A stretch of DNA of 64,000 bases, taken from the NCBI GenBank assembly GCA_963682025.1, contig OY821519.1:98453085-98517084 (forward strand), in the 5' to 3' direction. The stretch is from Cordilura impudica. Its lineage: Eukaryota; Arthropoda; Insecta; Diptera; Scathophagidae. A program made the position numbers and the translations under genes. The notes under the pieces were generated by a model, which saw only the letters and a program-made list of their open reading frames with translations, was not told the origin of the DNA and searched no databases. Shown here in pieces: positions 46,637 to 57,935 of the stretch (positions are counted from its first letter, which is position 1; each line of letters begins with the position of its first letter).

Positions 46637-47409
46637 TGTCATAGCAGGTTAGATGAACATTTACAACGGTTCTGAGAAACAGAAGAATATCAGGGTAAGA
46701 CAGAATGACTCAGCACCGATGAAGATAGAGCGGAAAAATGCACGGTAAGGCTTCCATTTAAAACTAATTTTATTCAACTTGGTGAATTGAGGAAAGCTGC
46801 GATAAAAAGACTTAAATCAATAGAACGGAAGTTTGCTAAAAACACTGATTTCAAGGTCGAGTATCATAAATTTATGAACGAATATATACAGCTCAGTCTT
46901 ATGGAAATTGCTCACAACGAATCACAACAGATTATTGCATGCCGCATCATGCTGTGTTAAAACCGTCCAGTACTACCACGAAATTATGCGTAGTGTTCGA
47001 CGCATCATGCAAAAGTTCGAATCTCACATCCCTGAATGATCATCATTTAGTTGGACCTACTGTGCAGAATGATTTATTTACAATTTTACTGAAATTTATA
47101 AGTTTCGGATAGCTTTTACCGCTGGCATCGAGAAAATGTAAAGGCAGGTACTGATACACCCTAATGATAGGTTGTACCAGAGAATGTTGTGGGAGATTCA
47201 CCGAATAAGTTGCCAATTACATATCAACTTAAAATGGTAACATATGGAACTTCAGCGGCTCCATTCTTAGCTACCCGTACGCTAAAACAAGTAGCTATCG
47301 TAAACTCATGCTAATTTCCCGATGAATCAAATGAAATGATAAAAAATTTTATGTCTATATGAGTCAGAGCCTCAAGAAAAGTTGGATCCAAGAGCCACTT
47401 CCGAAACTT

Positions 47410-47470
47410 ATGGTATAGGAAGGGTATTGTGTCGTCGATCTAAACTCACTATAATTTTTTGACGTGCTTT
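47410..47470 (+). mobile_element. DINE-1-like repeat, right end of a split copy
   Basis: ATGGTATAGGAAGGGTATTG, TCGTCGATCTAAACTCAC and TATAATTTTTTGACGTGCTT match the family's end with a decayed palindrome. It pairs with the fragment at 43265 in orientation. Confidence 0.6.
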
Positions 47471-47815
47471 AATTTAAAATATTTCTAGCATTTACCTTAA
47501 CTTAACTTACTGGGAAGAAAGAGCAACAAATTTCTTTTGAATGAAGATTTCATAAACAATTGAATTTCAATGACTCGTTGGAAGTTATTCCAATAAAAAA
47601 TTCAACTGTGAACAAGTCAAGTTAGATAACATGTTAAATTAATTTAACTTGTGGTTGCTACATCTTTTTATAAGCTTTTACTGATCAAAATAATCAGTTG
47701 TGACTCCTTTAAGCAAATTTTCAACATTTTATGATTTTGAATGTAATTTAGTTAATACATTTTTATAATACAATAACTTTAATATAATTTTTTTTTATTA
47801 TTTTTTTAATTTTAG

Positions 47816-47916
47816 ACTGTCCGAATTGTGTAGATGAAATGCAGTATATGAATAAATGGACAATGCCGTTACTAAAGCTGGGCGAAAAACGTTACTATCT
47901 AGGTATCTTCTTCAAG
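47816..47916 (+). CDS. C-type lectin-like secreted protein, exon 2
   Basis: Bounded by a T-rich tract with TTTTAG before and a perfect donor AAG/GTAAGC after. Its first two bases complete an Asp codon with the last base of exon 1. It then reads CPNCVDEMQYMNKWTMPLL and KLGEKRYYLGIFFK, ending in phase 0. The C-x2-C, then the KRYYLGIF block leading into the first strand of a C-type lectin-like domain, resembles dipteran CTLD proteins such as schlaff/Clect27. That likeness is from memory. The remaining domain (helices, QPD/EPN-type loop and the conserved Cys pairs) should be in later exons, which are not in the window. Confidence 0.7.
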
Positions 47917-48735
47917 GTAAGCCACATTCTTTATAACATCTTATACGAAGAAAAAAAAAAAGCTTCAACTACATTTTTACATCAATTGATATGCATACAC
48001 CCATCAAAGACAGACATACCATGATGCACAAATTAATTGAATGCAAGCTACTTGCATCACCAAATGAACTTTAAAAATGAATGATGGGTTGTTGCTAATT
48101 ACTATGCGAATTAATGCAAACATGTGAAGTGAATTCCAATAATGAGAAAAAAAAAATAAATAAAATAATATTAAATTAATCGCACACACAGCTACTTTAT
48201 ACAATTAATTGAATATCTTGTATTGGAAACAAAACGAGTGCAATACATACTCGTATGCAAAACATCTGCCATTAATTTAGTTCACTAACAAGTATTTTTT
48301 GAATGCGTCACTGCATACATTAACCAATGAGATTTAAGTTCAGGGTCATACATACATATCTCTAAGCTGTTCTCTTGTTTTATCTGTTTAAGTATAAGTA
48401 TAACCATTGTTAGTCATTATTAGTTTATTCCACTCTAAATTGTGATACACTTAGTGAAATTGCAGAGCGAACACACCTTTTTCTAAATATATAAATTAAA
48501 TTGACACACACACACACATGAGTATCCGGTTGGACAATCGTTTAATTCTACCGATCTTTTAGCAATTTAAAATGTATCTAAAAATTATTATGTCGAAATA
48601 ATTAAAATAAGTTGTAATACTTTATTGAAAGTTTGTTTGTTAATTAAGAAATTATTTATTGGAGCTGTGGAGTAAGAAGCATTGTTACCATTTTGGTCCC
48701 TTTGCACTTTCTTTGGTGCTTTGAACAAGCCGTTA
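47917..48735. other. Start of intron 2, no other feature
   Basis: AT-rich. A short CA microsatellite lies near 48503-48516. No further exon of the lectin-like gene recognised. Confidence 0.45.
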
Positions 48736-49092
48736 TCTATGATATTAATAAATTTCTTGTGACCGATATTTTGTTCTACCGTTTTATCCCTATTTTGACC
48801 AAGCGCATATTATTTGAAAGCTATTTCTTTTTAACCGTTTTGCAAATTTACAGATTTTTAAATTTGTTCCTTTATTTTGAGTAAATTGCATTTGAAGTTG
48901 ATACTAACACACATAAAATTATACATATGCTATGTGTGTTTTATTAAATTTTTAAATGTTTTTGTTAATGAGTTTGTTATCTTCATTCACAATAATAATA
49001 AACCATAAAAGTATTGGTTTTTGAATTGGCTAAGTTGACAACTAAAGGTGCCTAGAAATTGTACTCGAATTTCAAGCTCTGGAATCTGCTAG
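48736..49092 (+). mobile_element. Helitron family A, full-length copy
   Basis: A precedes the 5' end TCTATGATATTAATAAATTT, with TCTTGTGACCGATATTTTG following. The 3' end is CTCTGGAATCTGCTAG followed by T. The hairpin TCGAATTTCAAGC is partly decayed. 357 bp, non-coding. Confidence 0.88.
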
Positions 49093-49291
49093 TGAATACT
49101 CCCTTTTTAAAAAACAGGTTTTTAGTATTTTTACAATGGTTTTTTGCATAAAAATTAATTTTTATACACTACATACCAGTGTGCAGAGGGTACATGTATA
49201 CTTGCTAGAAAAATTATCCGTACACCTAAAATTAAATAAATTATTACTTTTTTTTCTAATGAATTATTAAGCTATATATTAGTTTTTTATA

Positions 49292-50577
49292 AAGGGTTTT
49301 TCAATAAGAGCGCTACAAAAGTTTTTTTAAATAGAACAAAAAAGGTTTTGGATATCTATGAAATTCTTTATTCCTGTGAAAGTACGTTCGATGCCATTAT
49401 GTATGGAAATCGATCCCTTTTGCATGGTCACCGCGGGCACGCTTGCAGAAGTCCAGACGCTGAACCCAATTTTCGACGGTTTTCAAGCATAAATCGGCCG
49501 ATACTGCTGCAATTTCACGTTCGATATTCGTACGAAGTTCATCAATCGTCGCTGGCTTGTTGGCATAGACCATAGACTTGACGTAGCCCCACAGGAAATA
49601 GTCAAACGGCGTCAAATCACACGACCGAGGCGGCCAATCGACTGAACCATTTCGTGAGATAACACGTTCTTCAAACTTGGTTTCCAATAAATTGATTGTG
49701 ACATTCGCTCTGTGGCTTGTGGCACCGTCCTGTTGGAACCACATGTCCTCCAAGTCCATATCATCCAATTGGGGCCAAAAATATTCGGTTATCATTGAAC
49801 GGTAGCGATTCCCATTCACACTAATGTTCCGGTCTTGATCATCACAGAACAAGTACGGCCCAATGACGCCGCCGGCCCATAAACCGCACCAAACCGTAAT
49901 TTTTTCGGGATGCAATGATTACTCATGGAGTACGTGTGGACTGCTGTCTGACCAATAACGCATATTTTGTTTACTGACGAAGCCATTCAGCCAGAAATGA
50001 GCCTCATCGCTGAAGATGATTTTTCGATGAAAATCCGAATCATTTTCAAGCTGTTTCTCAGCCCAATTCACGAACATACGCTTCTGGTGGTCAAGCAGCT
50101 TCAGTTCTTGCGTCAATTTGGTCTTGTAAGGATGTAGGCCAAGATCTTTTCGCAAAATTCGCCACAACGACGTCACAGAGATGCCCAACGCTTGAGAACG
50201 ACGTGTGAGAGACACATTTGGGCTTTCTTCAACTGAAGCCTCAACGGCAGCAATATTCTCGACACTACGGGCACTTCTTTATCTCACTGGCACGGGAACA
50301 TTTTGTACTGTGCCTGTGGATTCAAATTTTTCCACTAGACGCTCAATTGTTGACCTGCTAGGACGGTTATGACGACCATAAATTGGACGTAGCACTCTTA
50401 ACGTTGAGGCCACTGACTCCGAATTTCGGTAGTAAATTTTAATAATTTCGACTCATTGTTGGCTCGTATATCTTTCCATCATGAAATGCCAAACCATACT
50501 CAAGAGAAATGTCAGAAGAGCGGCAAGAAATAATGCGTCGTTTTCTACTTTTGTAGCGTCCCTGTTGAAAAACCCTT
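49292..50577 (-). mobile_element. DD41D (rosa-type) mariner, copy 2, full length
   Basis: 1286 bp with terminal repeats of about 30 bp: AAGGGTTTTTCAATAAGAGC on the left and AAGGGTTTTTCAACAGGGAC inward from the right, both continuing CGCTACAAAAG. TA lies at 49290-49291 and 50578-50579. It contains a near complete transposase reading frame with three stops. Confidence 0.95.
49397..50479 (-). pseudogene. rosa-type mariner transposase, copy 2, three stops
   Basis: Starts ATG at 50479 (MERYTSQQ) and runs 360 codons without a frameshift. In-frame stops occur after MERYTSQQ (TGA), after VPVPVR (TAA where copy 1 has CAA) and after HVLHE (TAA where copy 1 has TCA). Domains: N-terminal HTH (RPSRSTIERLVEKF), second HTH (RRSQALGISVTSLWRILRKD), catalytic SDEAHFWLNGF, MWFQQDGATSH and PFDYFLWGYVKS. 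The last two Asp residues are 41 residues apart, the DD41D signature. All catalytic residues survive, so only the point stops inactivate it. Confidence 0.93.
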
Positions 50578-50599
50578 TACTTAGGTTAGTTTAGGTTAG

Positions 50600-51570
50600 G
50601 CGGAGAAGAGGAACCATTTATACACATATCTCATATCCGTGGTACCCGGATATACACCAAATCAGCTTGTTTTGCACTCTACATTTCCACATTTATCCCA
50701 TTTCTACTCCGGTATTAACTTGGAATTCGAGCGTTTTGCAGTTTATCACCTAAGCCCCGTCAGGACAATAACAAAGGTACTGTTCTAGTGTTTCGTCATG
50801 CTCTCCGCAAGTTCTATGTGTGCCCGATTATGCTCGTCCTATACGGTATAGGTGAGCCTTTAGTTCAGAGTGTCCAGTGAGGTCAGCAATTACCCTACTA
50901 AGTTCTCTTCTACTTATATTTAGGATTTCCTAGTTTTCGATGTGTTAAGAGGGCAATATTACGCAGTATCCTTCCAAATTGATACATGCGAACTAGTCGC
51001 CCAGTCCGCTAGTTTAAGCTTGAGACTTGAAAAGTATTGGGTTTTCCGAGTTGACCCTTTCCAGGGATGAACCCTTCCTGGCCAGTTCTTTAGCAATCTC
51101 GTTTCTCATTATACCACTGTGTCCTGGGATCCAATAATTTCAAGTCTGTCGCTTTTGGAGTGGTTTGCAATCTCCTCCTTACACTTTAAAAGTGTCCTTG
51201 ATCTAATGTTATCCGGAGATATCGCCATTATAGCCGCTAGACTGTCTAAAAATATTTGTATGTTTCCCGTCTTTGGGACTCCCCGATTGTCATTAGATGT
51301 AGTACATTCCGTTATCGCGATTAATGCAGCCTGAAAGACGGAGCTGTGATCCAGATGACAGAGGTATTTACCAATAGAACGGTCCTCAACATAGAAACCC
51401 ATGTCCGTTCTACCATGCAGACCAGATCCTTCTATATAGTAGTGTGACCCTGAATGGTTTTGCAAAATATTCCCGTTCATCCAGATTTCCCTCTCTGGTA
51501 TTCGTTTACCACAGAGTGTGTTCGTCGACACTTCCATGATTCTATCACAACTAATATTCACTGTGGTGAA
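50600..51570 (-). pseudogene. Non-LTR retrotransposon RNase H and C-terminal region
   Basis: An open frame of 205 codons (51726-51109) holds IPEREIWMNGNIL, then HYYIEGSGLHG where TDGS is expected, SSVFQAALIAI where the catalytic Glu of QAEL is replaced by Ala, and IQIFLDSLAAIMAI with a retained Asp. The sequence continues in other frames with GNEIAKELARKGS, LTGHSELKAHLYRIG, then a Cys-His tail (RTCGEHDETLEQYLCYCP). This order fits I/LOA-type elements with an RNase H domain. Two of the catalytic positions are changed and the reverse transcriptase is absent. Confidence 0.75.
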
Positions 51571-51836
51571 TCCGGTACTTGGTCCAATATGATAATAAAA
51601 TCGAAGCTTGCCTTGGAGATGGAGAAACATTGAAGGGTGAATTTTGAATTTCACAACTTTAAAAATTCTTTGAAATCTATGGATCATATTAAACTCAGCA
51701 AATGCATTGCTGCAACTGTTGTTCAAATTTTGGTTTTCGCTGGATTAATTAAGTTTGGAAAAGATATAAATCCAGTTGTACACTACCGTCTAAAGGTATT
51801 TGCCATCCCTCCTCCTTAAATATCAAGTGCGAGTAC

Positions 51837-52735
51837 CACCATTACATATAAATTCATGACATAGTCTTGGCATCATTTGAAACAATTTTTTCAAAGTTTC
51901 TGCAGTGATCTGGTTCCATGCTTTCTGCATCTAGGCATCTAAGTACCTTCCTGCCCAATTCATCCCACAGTACATTTATATTATTGAAGTCAGGTAACTG
52001 TGGTTGTCATCCCAAAACTTTACAGGTTCCAGTTGATTCCTGGTTTCCTAAATGTTGCTTACAAATATTTTCGGTATATTTTAGGTCATTATCTTGCTGA
52101 GATGTGAATTTCCACCCACAATTCTCAATTCGGTGACTATGGTAAGATCGTTAAGAATAATTTTGACTGGTGGCAGTAGGCATGTATTCGACATATTTTC
52201 TCGCACTCAAAAACTCGCCACTTAGAACACTTAAAACTTCGATGTATCGGATGGAAGGACCTTCCACCAGTCGCTGAAAGCCCAGTTTTCAAATTTTTAA
52301 CCCAATCTTATCATTTTCTTTTCTTTTGTGGGCGAAGATGAGTTCTTTTCATACGGCTATTTCTGGACGTATTAGGCGATGATTTCGTTTACTTGTCGTT
52401 ATTATTACATGATCCTCACGTTTTGTTTAGGCCGAACGCTTCGATTTTTATTCTCAATAGTACCATCCTCTTTGAATTTTTCGCAATATAGTCCACGGTT
52501 CGATGCGATACTTTGAGCTCCTGCAACTGTGAAGGAAAGTAATATGGTGACGAGTTTCAATTGAAATCTTCGCAGTTTTTGCCATACTTTCTTTTAATTC
52601 CATCAAATTTTCACTTTTACGTATTAGGTCTTAGTTACGAAGTAATAACTCGGCCGTCCTTCGTTTCATGTATTTCAATTTGCTTTTTTCGATTATTTGT
52701 AATTCCTTTCGGGTAAAAAATTTAAGTTCCTGGCA
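51837..52735 (-). pseudogene. Tc1-like transposase remnant
   Basis: From 52590 down: MAKTAKISIETRHHIITLH (first HTH), then GTIENK-type sequence in another frame, and FTSQQDNDLKYTENICKQHL with the second catalytic Asp. It ends with LGWQPQLPDFNNINVLWDEL and GRKVLRC, where PIENLW is degenerate. Frameshifts throughout. Another plausible terminal repeat (TTGTACACTACCGTCTAAAG) sits at 51776. Confidence 0.8.
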
Positions 52736-52815
52736 ATACCTGTCGTATTGTAAATAGACCACGCTAATCCTTTACATAATAAAGAAATATAAAAAAAGAA
52801 TGCCTTTAATGCATA

Positions 52816-53010
52816 CTAGCAGATTCCAGCCCTTGAAATTCGAGTGCAAATTGTAGGAAATTTTATTTTTTCATTAAATAAAGACCCTAAAGATATGCTA
52901 ATCAATTATAGCCAATTCACAAATCAACACAAAAAACAAACTCATTTTTATTACAGACACATTAATAAATTTAATAAACACACACATAGCATTGTATAAT
53001 TTTATGTTTG
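52816..53010 (-). mobile_element. Helitron family A, 5'-truncated copy
   Basis: The 3' end (CTGGAATCTGCTAG then T on the minus strand) and hairpin region CTCGAATTTCAAGG are present. The 5' part with GATTTCTTGTGACCG is missing. Confidence 0.78.
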
Positions 53011-53238
53011 TTCAAGCTCACAACCGAAAGACAAATGCACGTATTTATTTGTCACAATAAGTTAACTGTGTCTTTCTTTACTCATATTTACCGTTATAAT
53101 TGAACAAAAAAAAAAGTAAAGTAGCATAGCAACACATTTAATATACCCCGTCTAAAGGCGGGTTCGCCGGTTAGAGGGTTAAATGAAACATACATCAGTA
53201 TTTTTATTCTATTTTTTACATGGAGATATTAATAAAAA

Positions 53239-53603
53239 CTAGCAGATTCCAGCCCTCGAAATTCGAGCGCAAATTCTAGGAAATTTTATTTTTTCATTAA
53301 ATAAAGACCCTAAAAGTATGCTAATCAATTATAGCCAATTCCCAAATCAACACAAAAAACAAACTCATTTTTGTTACAAACACATTAACAAATTTAATAA
53401 ATTTGTATAATTATATGTATGTGTTAGTAGCAACTTTAAATGCAATTTACTCAAAATAAAGGAAAAAATTTAAAAATCTGTAAATCTGCAAATCGGCTAA
53501 AAAGAAAAACCTTTCAAATAATATACGTTTGGTAAAAATCGGGATAAAACGGTAGAACAAAACATCGGTCACAAGAAATCGCTTAGCCTATTAATATTAT
53601 AGA
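53239..53603 (-). mobile_element. Helitron family A, best-preserved copy
   Basis: On the minus strand: A, then TCTATAATATTAATAGGCTA, GCGATTTCTTGTGACCGATG, interior, hairpin CTCGAATTTCGAG (a perfect 13-bp palindrome), 12 bases, CTAG, then T. Every canonical Helitron terminal feature is present in 365 bp with no coding capacity. Confidence 0.92.
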
Positions 53604-53659
53604 TAATAAAATATTTACTCAATAAAGAATGAAAAATTCCATTTGATATAATTTTATGA

Positions 53660-56593
53660 CTTTCAAACCGAAACTATTAGTGAAAAACCACATATTTTAC
53701 GGAGGCAAAAAGAAATACAAAGTTTTGGGCCAATCAAAAACATTTAGTGGTGCCTCAACGCGATTGAAAATTTCAAGTGTGTTTATATGTGGGAAAATAT
53801 GACTTTTTTCAGATTTTACGAAAATTTCATTCTATAGTTTAATTTTTCCGACAAATTGTTACATAATTCCATTTTTACTCTGATATGAAGTATTGTTTTA
53901 TTACCACGTTGTTAATCTAAATTTTTTTTGATTAAATTTTGAAAACTCCATTTTCAAGTTTTCAAAAATTTTCTTAAACAAAATTTAAAAAAATGGATCG
54001 GCCACTTCAAGGTTTTGTTAAATACATGTTTCAGATTAACTGTGTGAATTGGTAAGTAAATCCCTGTGCCAGAAATTTTTAGACAAGGATTTTATTTTTG
54101 CGTGTTTCGAGAAAATTGGCATTTTTGGAAAATATTCTGTAAATGTACACCTTCTAATTACTTTGTATCAAAAATTCATCACTTTTCTACTTTTAAATGT
54201 TATGTTTTGTCTTAATAGCCTAGGATTTCGGAAAAAATTGTATGACCCCATTAACCCTTTTGGAATTGGGGTCACATATGAACCCAAGCTAATAAAAGAC
54301 AATTTATTCAAAAAATTCAAATATTTTGTAAGTGCTGTTGAATTTTTAGATGCGATGCTTAAAATGTAATAACCAAATGTGCAGAACTTCCGTTCCTAAA
54401 ATTTGGGATAATTCCGAGAACGTTAACGCATTATTTGCCAATGCCAGCATTGGATTTTAAGATATTTTTAAATAAAAAAAATTACCGAAAACAAGTTTTT
54501 CTATTAAACTCGATGAAACCAATAATTCGAATTTAAGAAAAAAAAATTCGGTTAATTTTTATTTATTTAACCTTTCAGTGCTCCTGGGGTCAAAATAATC
54601 CATTTTGATATATCTTTCGTGCAATTATCTGATCATTGCTCGCGAATATAAATTACAACAACTTTTAATTTGTTATTTGTTATTTTGTTATAAAATTATT
54701 TTAACTATGTATAAAAACTATCAAAATTTTTCTAAATAAAATAAGAAGCCTGATGAACTATAACTCAACATTTTTAAATATTGGGTTAAGGCCTTTTTTA
54801 GCTAATAAGAATGTGATGTGTAATGTGAATGTGAACGGTAAATTTGATGATATTTTCAGAAAATTAAAAATATTGATAACTGCGATGAAGAAAGTGTAAA
54901 ACGTGTACTGGTAAAACCCAGCGAAATCGATCAGTTCATAGAAAAAGAACTTTCTGATTTTGTTACAAAAAAAACCAAAAATTTTTTTAACCGTGTTAGA
55001 ATTTCTTTCCAATTTCTAAATGAATATCCTCTGTACTGAAATGATACTGAAACTTATAAAAATGGAAGTGATATTGTTTTAAAAATATAAGTGTTAAATG
55101 ATACAGCAGAGCGCGGCGTTAAATTGATTGAAGAGTATAATAACATATTAACAAAAAAAAACGGAAAAAAGCAATACTTATTGCAAGTCGTATGCGATAA
55201 CAGAAAGCAATTTGAATCACACACTAAATCATCCTTAAATACACCAAAATAAATAGAATTTATTTTATATTTCATATTCTTTTGAATAAATTGTCTTTTA
55301 TTACCTTTGGGTCATTTGTGGATTTTATTATTTTATTTTAAAAAAATTTAGATAGTTTTTATGCATAAAATAATTTTATAACAAAATTGGTTAAAAGTTG
55401 TTTTTATTTATATTCGCGAGCAATAAGCAGATAACTGCAGCAAAGATATATCACAATGGATTATTTTGATGCCAGGAGCACTGAAGAGTTAAATAAATAA
55501 AAATTAACCGAATTATTTTTCTTAAATTCTAAATGGTGGTTTCATCGAGTTTAATAGAAAAACTCGTTCTCGGTAATTTTTATTTAGAAATATCTTAAAA
55601 TCCAAAGCTGGCTTTGGCAAATAATGGGTTAAAGCTCTCAGATTTATTCCAAATATTAGGAATGGAAGTTCTACACATTTGGTTATAATATTTTAAGCGC
55701 CGTCTCTAACAATTCAACAGCACTTACAAAGTATTTGAATTTTTTGAATAAATTGTCTTCTGTTAGCTTGGGGTCATATGTGACCCCAATTCCAAAAGGG
55801 TTAATGGGGTCATATTATCTTTTTCCGAAACCTTAGGCTGTAAAGATAAAATATAGTAGTTAAAAGTAAAGAGCTGATTAATTTTTGATACAAAGTAATT
55901 AGAAAGAGTATATTTACAGAATATTTTACAAAAATCCCCTTTTTCTCGAAATCCGTCAAAAAAATTCTGGCATAGGAATTTGTTCAAAAATTCACACAGA
56001 TATTTTGCAGCATGTGTTCAACAAAACGTTAAAGTGCCAGATCCATTTTTTTAAATTTTGTTAAAGAAAATTTTTTAAAACTTGAAAAAGGAGTTTTCAA
56101 AATTTTATCAAAAAATTTTCCCATTTTCGGTCCTATTGCTCAATAGGTTAACAACCTGGTAATAAAAGAATACTTCATATCTGAGTACTTGTAAGTATAG
56201 AGACAAAAAAATAATGGCTTAAATAAATTTCTTAAAGTTAAAAAAAAGTGCATTTAAATTTCATGACCTAGTGGTTTTTGGCACAAAAGTGGTCTGGGGA
56301 ATTTGCTATTTCTTGGTGACTTTTTATTCGATTATGAAGTTATATAGCTTCTTGAAAACACAACTTAATACTAAAAGCGATTCATATAACAACTTGTCGA
56401 AAAAATTAAACTGTAGAACGTAAAAGTCATATTTTCCTCATATAAACACACTTGAAATTTTGAATCGCGTTGAGCCACCTCTAAATATTTTTTATTGGCC
56501 CAAAACTTTGTATTTCTCAATTTTTTGCTATTCGCTTATTTCTAGGGTTGCGACCGAGAGTTTGAAGACATTTTTTTTGTTAAGGGCCACCCT
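53660..56593. mobile_element. Long-TIR element with ~1-kb arms and decayed coding centre
   Basis: Left arm (about 53700-54725) and right arm (about 55360-56593) are inverted copies: GGGCCAATCAAAAACATTTA, GTGTGTTTATATG, CCCTTTTGGAATTGGGGTCA and AGTGCTCCTGG occur in mirrored order. The outer right end is AGGGTGGCCCTTAACAAAAA reading inward, and the left outer end is eroded. The 640-bp centre carries a coding remnant. The elements at 17108 and 24003 are relatives with less or no centre. Confidence 0.85.
54830..55250 (+). pseudogene. C-terminal remnant of an unassigned transposase
   Basis: The plus strand gives VLVKPSEIDQFIEKELSDFV, KKTKNFFNRVRISFQFLNEY, and after two stops VLNDTAERGVKLIEEYNNIL then KKQYLLQVVCDNRKQFESHT, ending TPK and a stop. 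I remember the DTAERGVKLIEEYN signature from uncharacterised arthropod and cnidarian proteins of likely transposon origin. The upstream two-thirds, with any catalytic core, is missing. Its position between matched long arms is what links it to the element. Confidence 0.6.
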
Positions 56594-56667
56594 AATGTAT
56601 ATATATATATATGTGTGCGACAACATAGAAAATTCTTGTAATAAAACTTTAAATGCATTTTTCTCGA

Positions 56668-56946
56668 AATCACTTTTTTCAAACTGGGGTATCGGTTTTC
56701 TCGGGAGCCAGAAGGCATATCGAAATTCGGTGGGAGGCGTTTTGTAGGTCATCAAGTCAGGCAGGTCCTGAACTAGAATAATTGGGATTTTTTTTAAATC
56801 GCGCCATTTTGTCAATTCTTGATATTTTATACATATCTTAGTTCAGGACCTGTCCGACGTGATTGCCAACAAAATGCCGCCCGCTGAATTTCCGTACGAC
56901 ATCTGGTTCTCAAGAAAAATGACACACCGTTTGCCTTCTCATTTTA
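56668..56946. repeat. Inverted repeat, ~105-bp arms
   Basis: GTCAGGCAGGTCCTGAACTA near 56755 pairs with TAGTTCAGGACCTGTCCGAC near 56839. Pairing continues outward through GAAATTC, GGGCGGC/GGGAGGC and CAAACTGG/CAAACGGTG-like segments. The loop is about 65 bp. Not AT-rich like its surroundings. Could be a MITE or a folded RNA source. Confidence 0.7.
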
Positions 56947-56999
56947 TGTACCGCTTGTCATCGCTCTGGGAGGTGGGGATAACAAACATAGAAACATAA

Positions 57000-57500
57000 A
57001 CAAGTACGAAAAAAGTTAAAAAATTGCGTCTAGTTTCACATAAAAACCCCAAGGTTGATAAATTAAAAAACGACTGTGCTACAGTACTTTTAAAAAACGT
57101 TATGTTTGTGGGCTTGAACCGCAGGCCATAGCTTAAGTCAAGATATTTATTTTGTAACCGAACAAAAGTTATTTACTTGTTAAATTTTTTTTTTTTTTGA
57201 TAAACTACGGTTAAGTCAAGATTTCTCTAAAGATCGGAAAAAAGTCATAGAATTCATCCAAAATTTTAATTGTAGAAGATCAGCGATTAAGAAGTTCTTC
57301 AATTAAGTCCAGATTTTAATGGTATAAATGATGAAAAATTATATATTAAGAGGAAATAGTAAGAAAAAAATCCTGTGATTAAGATATTATTTATATTTTA
57401 AAGAATTCCCATTATGAAAATCAAGGTTAAAGGTTTTATTTATTTCGGTTTCATTTATTTCGGTATCAGTATTCAGTGCTGACATTTTAGCCATTTTCCA
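57000..57500. other. AT-rich spacer
   Basis: No recognisable feature. Short homopolymer runs (T at 57187-57199). Confidence 0.4.
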
Positions 57501-57534
57501 TTTGTTACATTTAAACTTTTGCTATTTTAGTTTT

Positions 57535-57925
57535 CCCACAAAATAATGGCCCTACAATATCAAAAAAGTTTAGACCGGAGTACAAAAGTCATCATGACTT
57601 AAAGACATGGATATCGGAGGATCCTAATGATCTATATAAAGCACTATGCAAATACTGCAAATGCAAATGCAAAGGTGTTATTTGATTTGTAATTTGTTAT
57701 AACAAAATTAAAGAAATGTATGATTGTTGACGATAACATTGATATTTGGAATGATAAATTTGAAAATCATGTTGTTTTTAATTGCAACGTACGATACAGT
57801 TTTGAAATCCACGTTGATATTGTCATGGCAAATGATGAAATCGATAACGACGCTATAACCAACATTAGAAAAACATGTGTCAATTTCATTATCGGCTTAA
57901 GCAATGAATTAATAATAAGGTAGTT
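57535..57925 (+). pseudogene. hAT-type remnant with BED-like finger
   Basis: NGPTISKKFRPEYKSHHDLK, TWISEDPNDLYKALCKYCK is the start of a BED-type zinc finger as found at the N-terminus of some hAT transposases, cut off after the first Cys pair. A further open stretch (57720-57923) ends NIRKTCVNFIIGLSNELIIR, resembling the helical region after RNase H segments in that group. Most of the protein is deleted between them. It ends at a DINE. Confidence 0.55.
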
Positions 57926-57935
57926 TAAATATAAA

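Larger units (their letters stand above)
43550..47400 (+). pseudogene. BEL/Pao LTR-retrotransposon remnant
   Basis: Gag-like sequence comes first: LSRVEIPNFAGDLSV, RFRDLFIAMVDSKAKLSNVE, LVGEASSLIKHL. A Cys-His stretch follows (NCFKEKHFSKDF, SSCKTCGLKHNTLLHNG), the BEL-type zinc-binding region. Protease-like IILGADVFPH is near 45245. The pre-RT region has LPFKTNFIQLGELRKAAI and EYHKFMNEYIQL. Reverse transcriptase blocks are LKPSSTTTKLCVVFDASC and LNDHHLVGPTVQNDLF near 46960-47090. The YGTAAA-like motif survives as TYGTSAAPFLATRTLK near 47240. Stops and shifts are frequent. RNase H, integrase and LTRs were not found, so only the first half to two-thirds survives. Confidence 0.85.
22610..47815 (+). 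other. First intron of the lectin-like gene (25.2 kb)
   Basis: Starts GTAAAG and ends with a T-rich tract and TTTTAG. Nearly all of it is mobile DNA listed separately. The intron is inferred from phase agreement and product continuity between the two flanking exons, not from transcript data. Confidence 0.6.
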
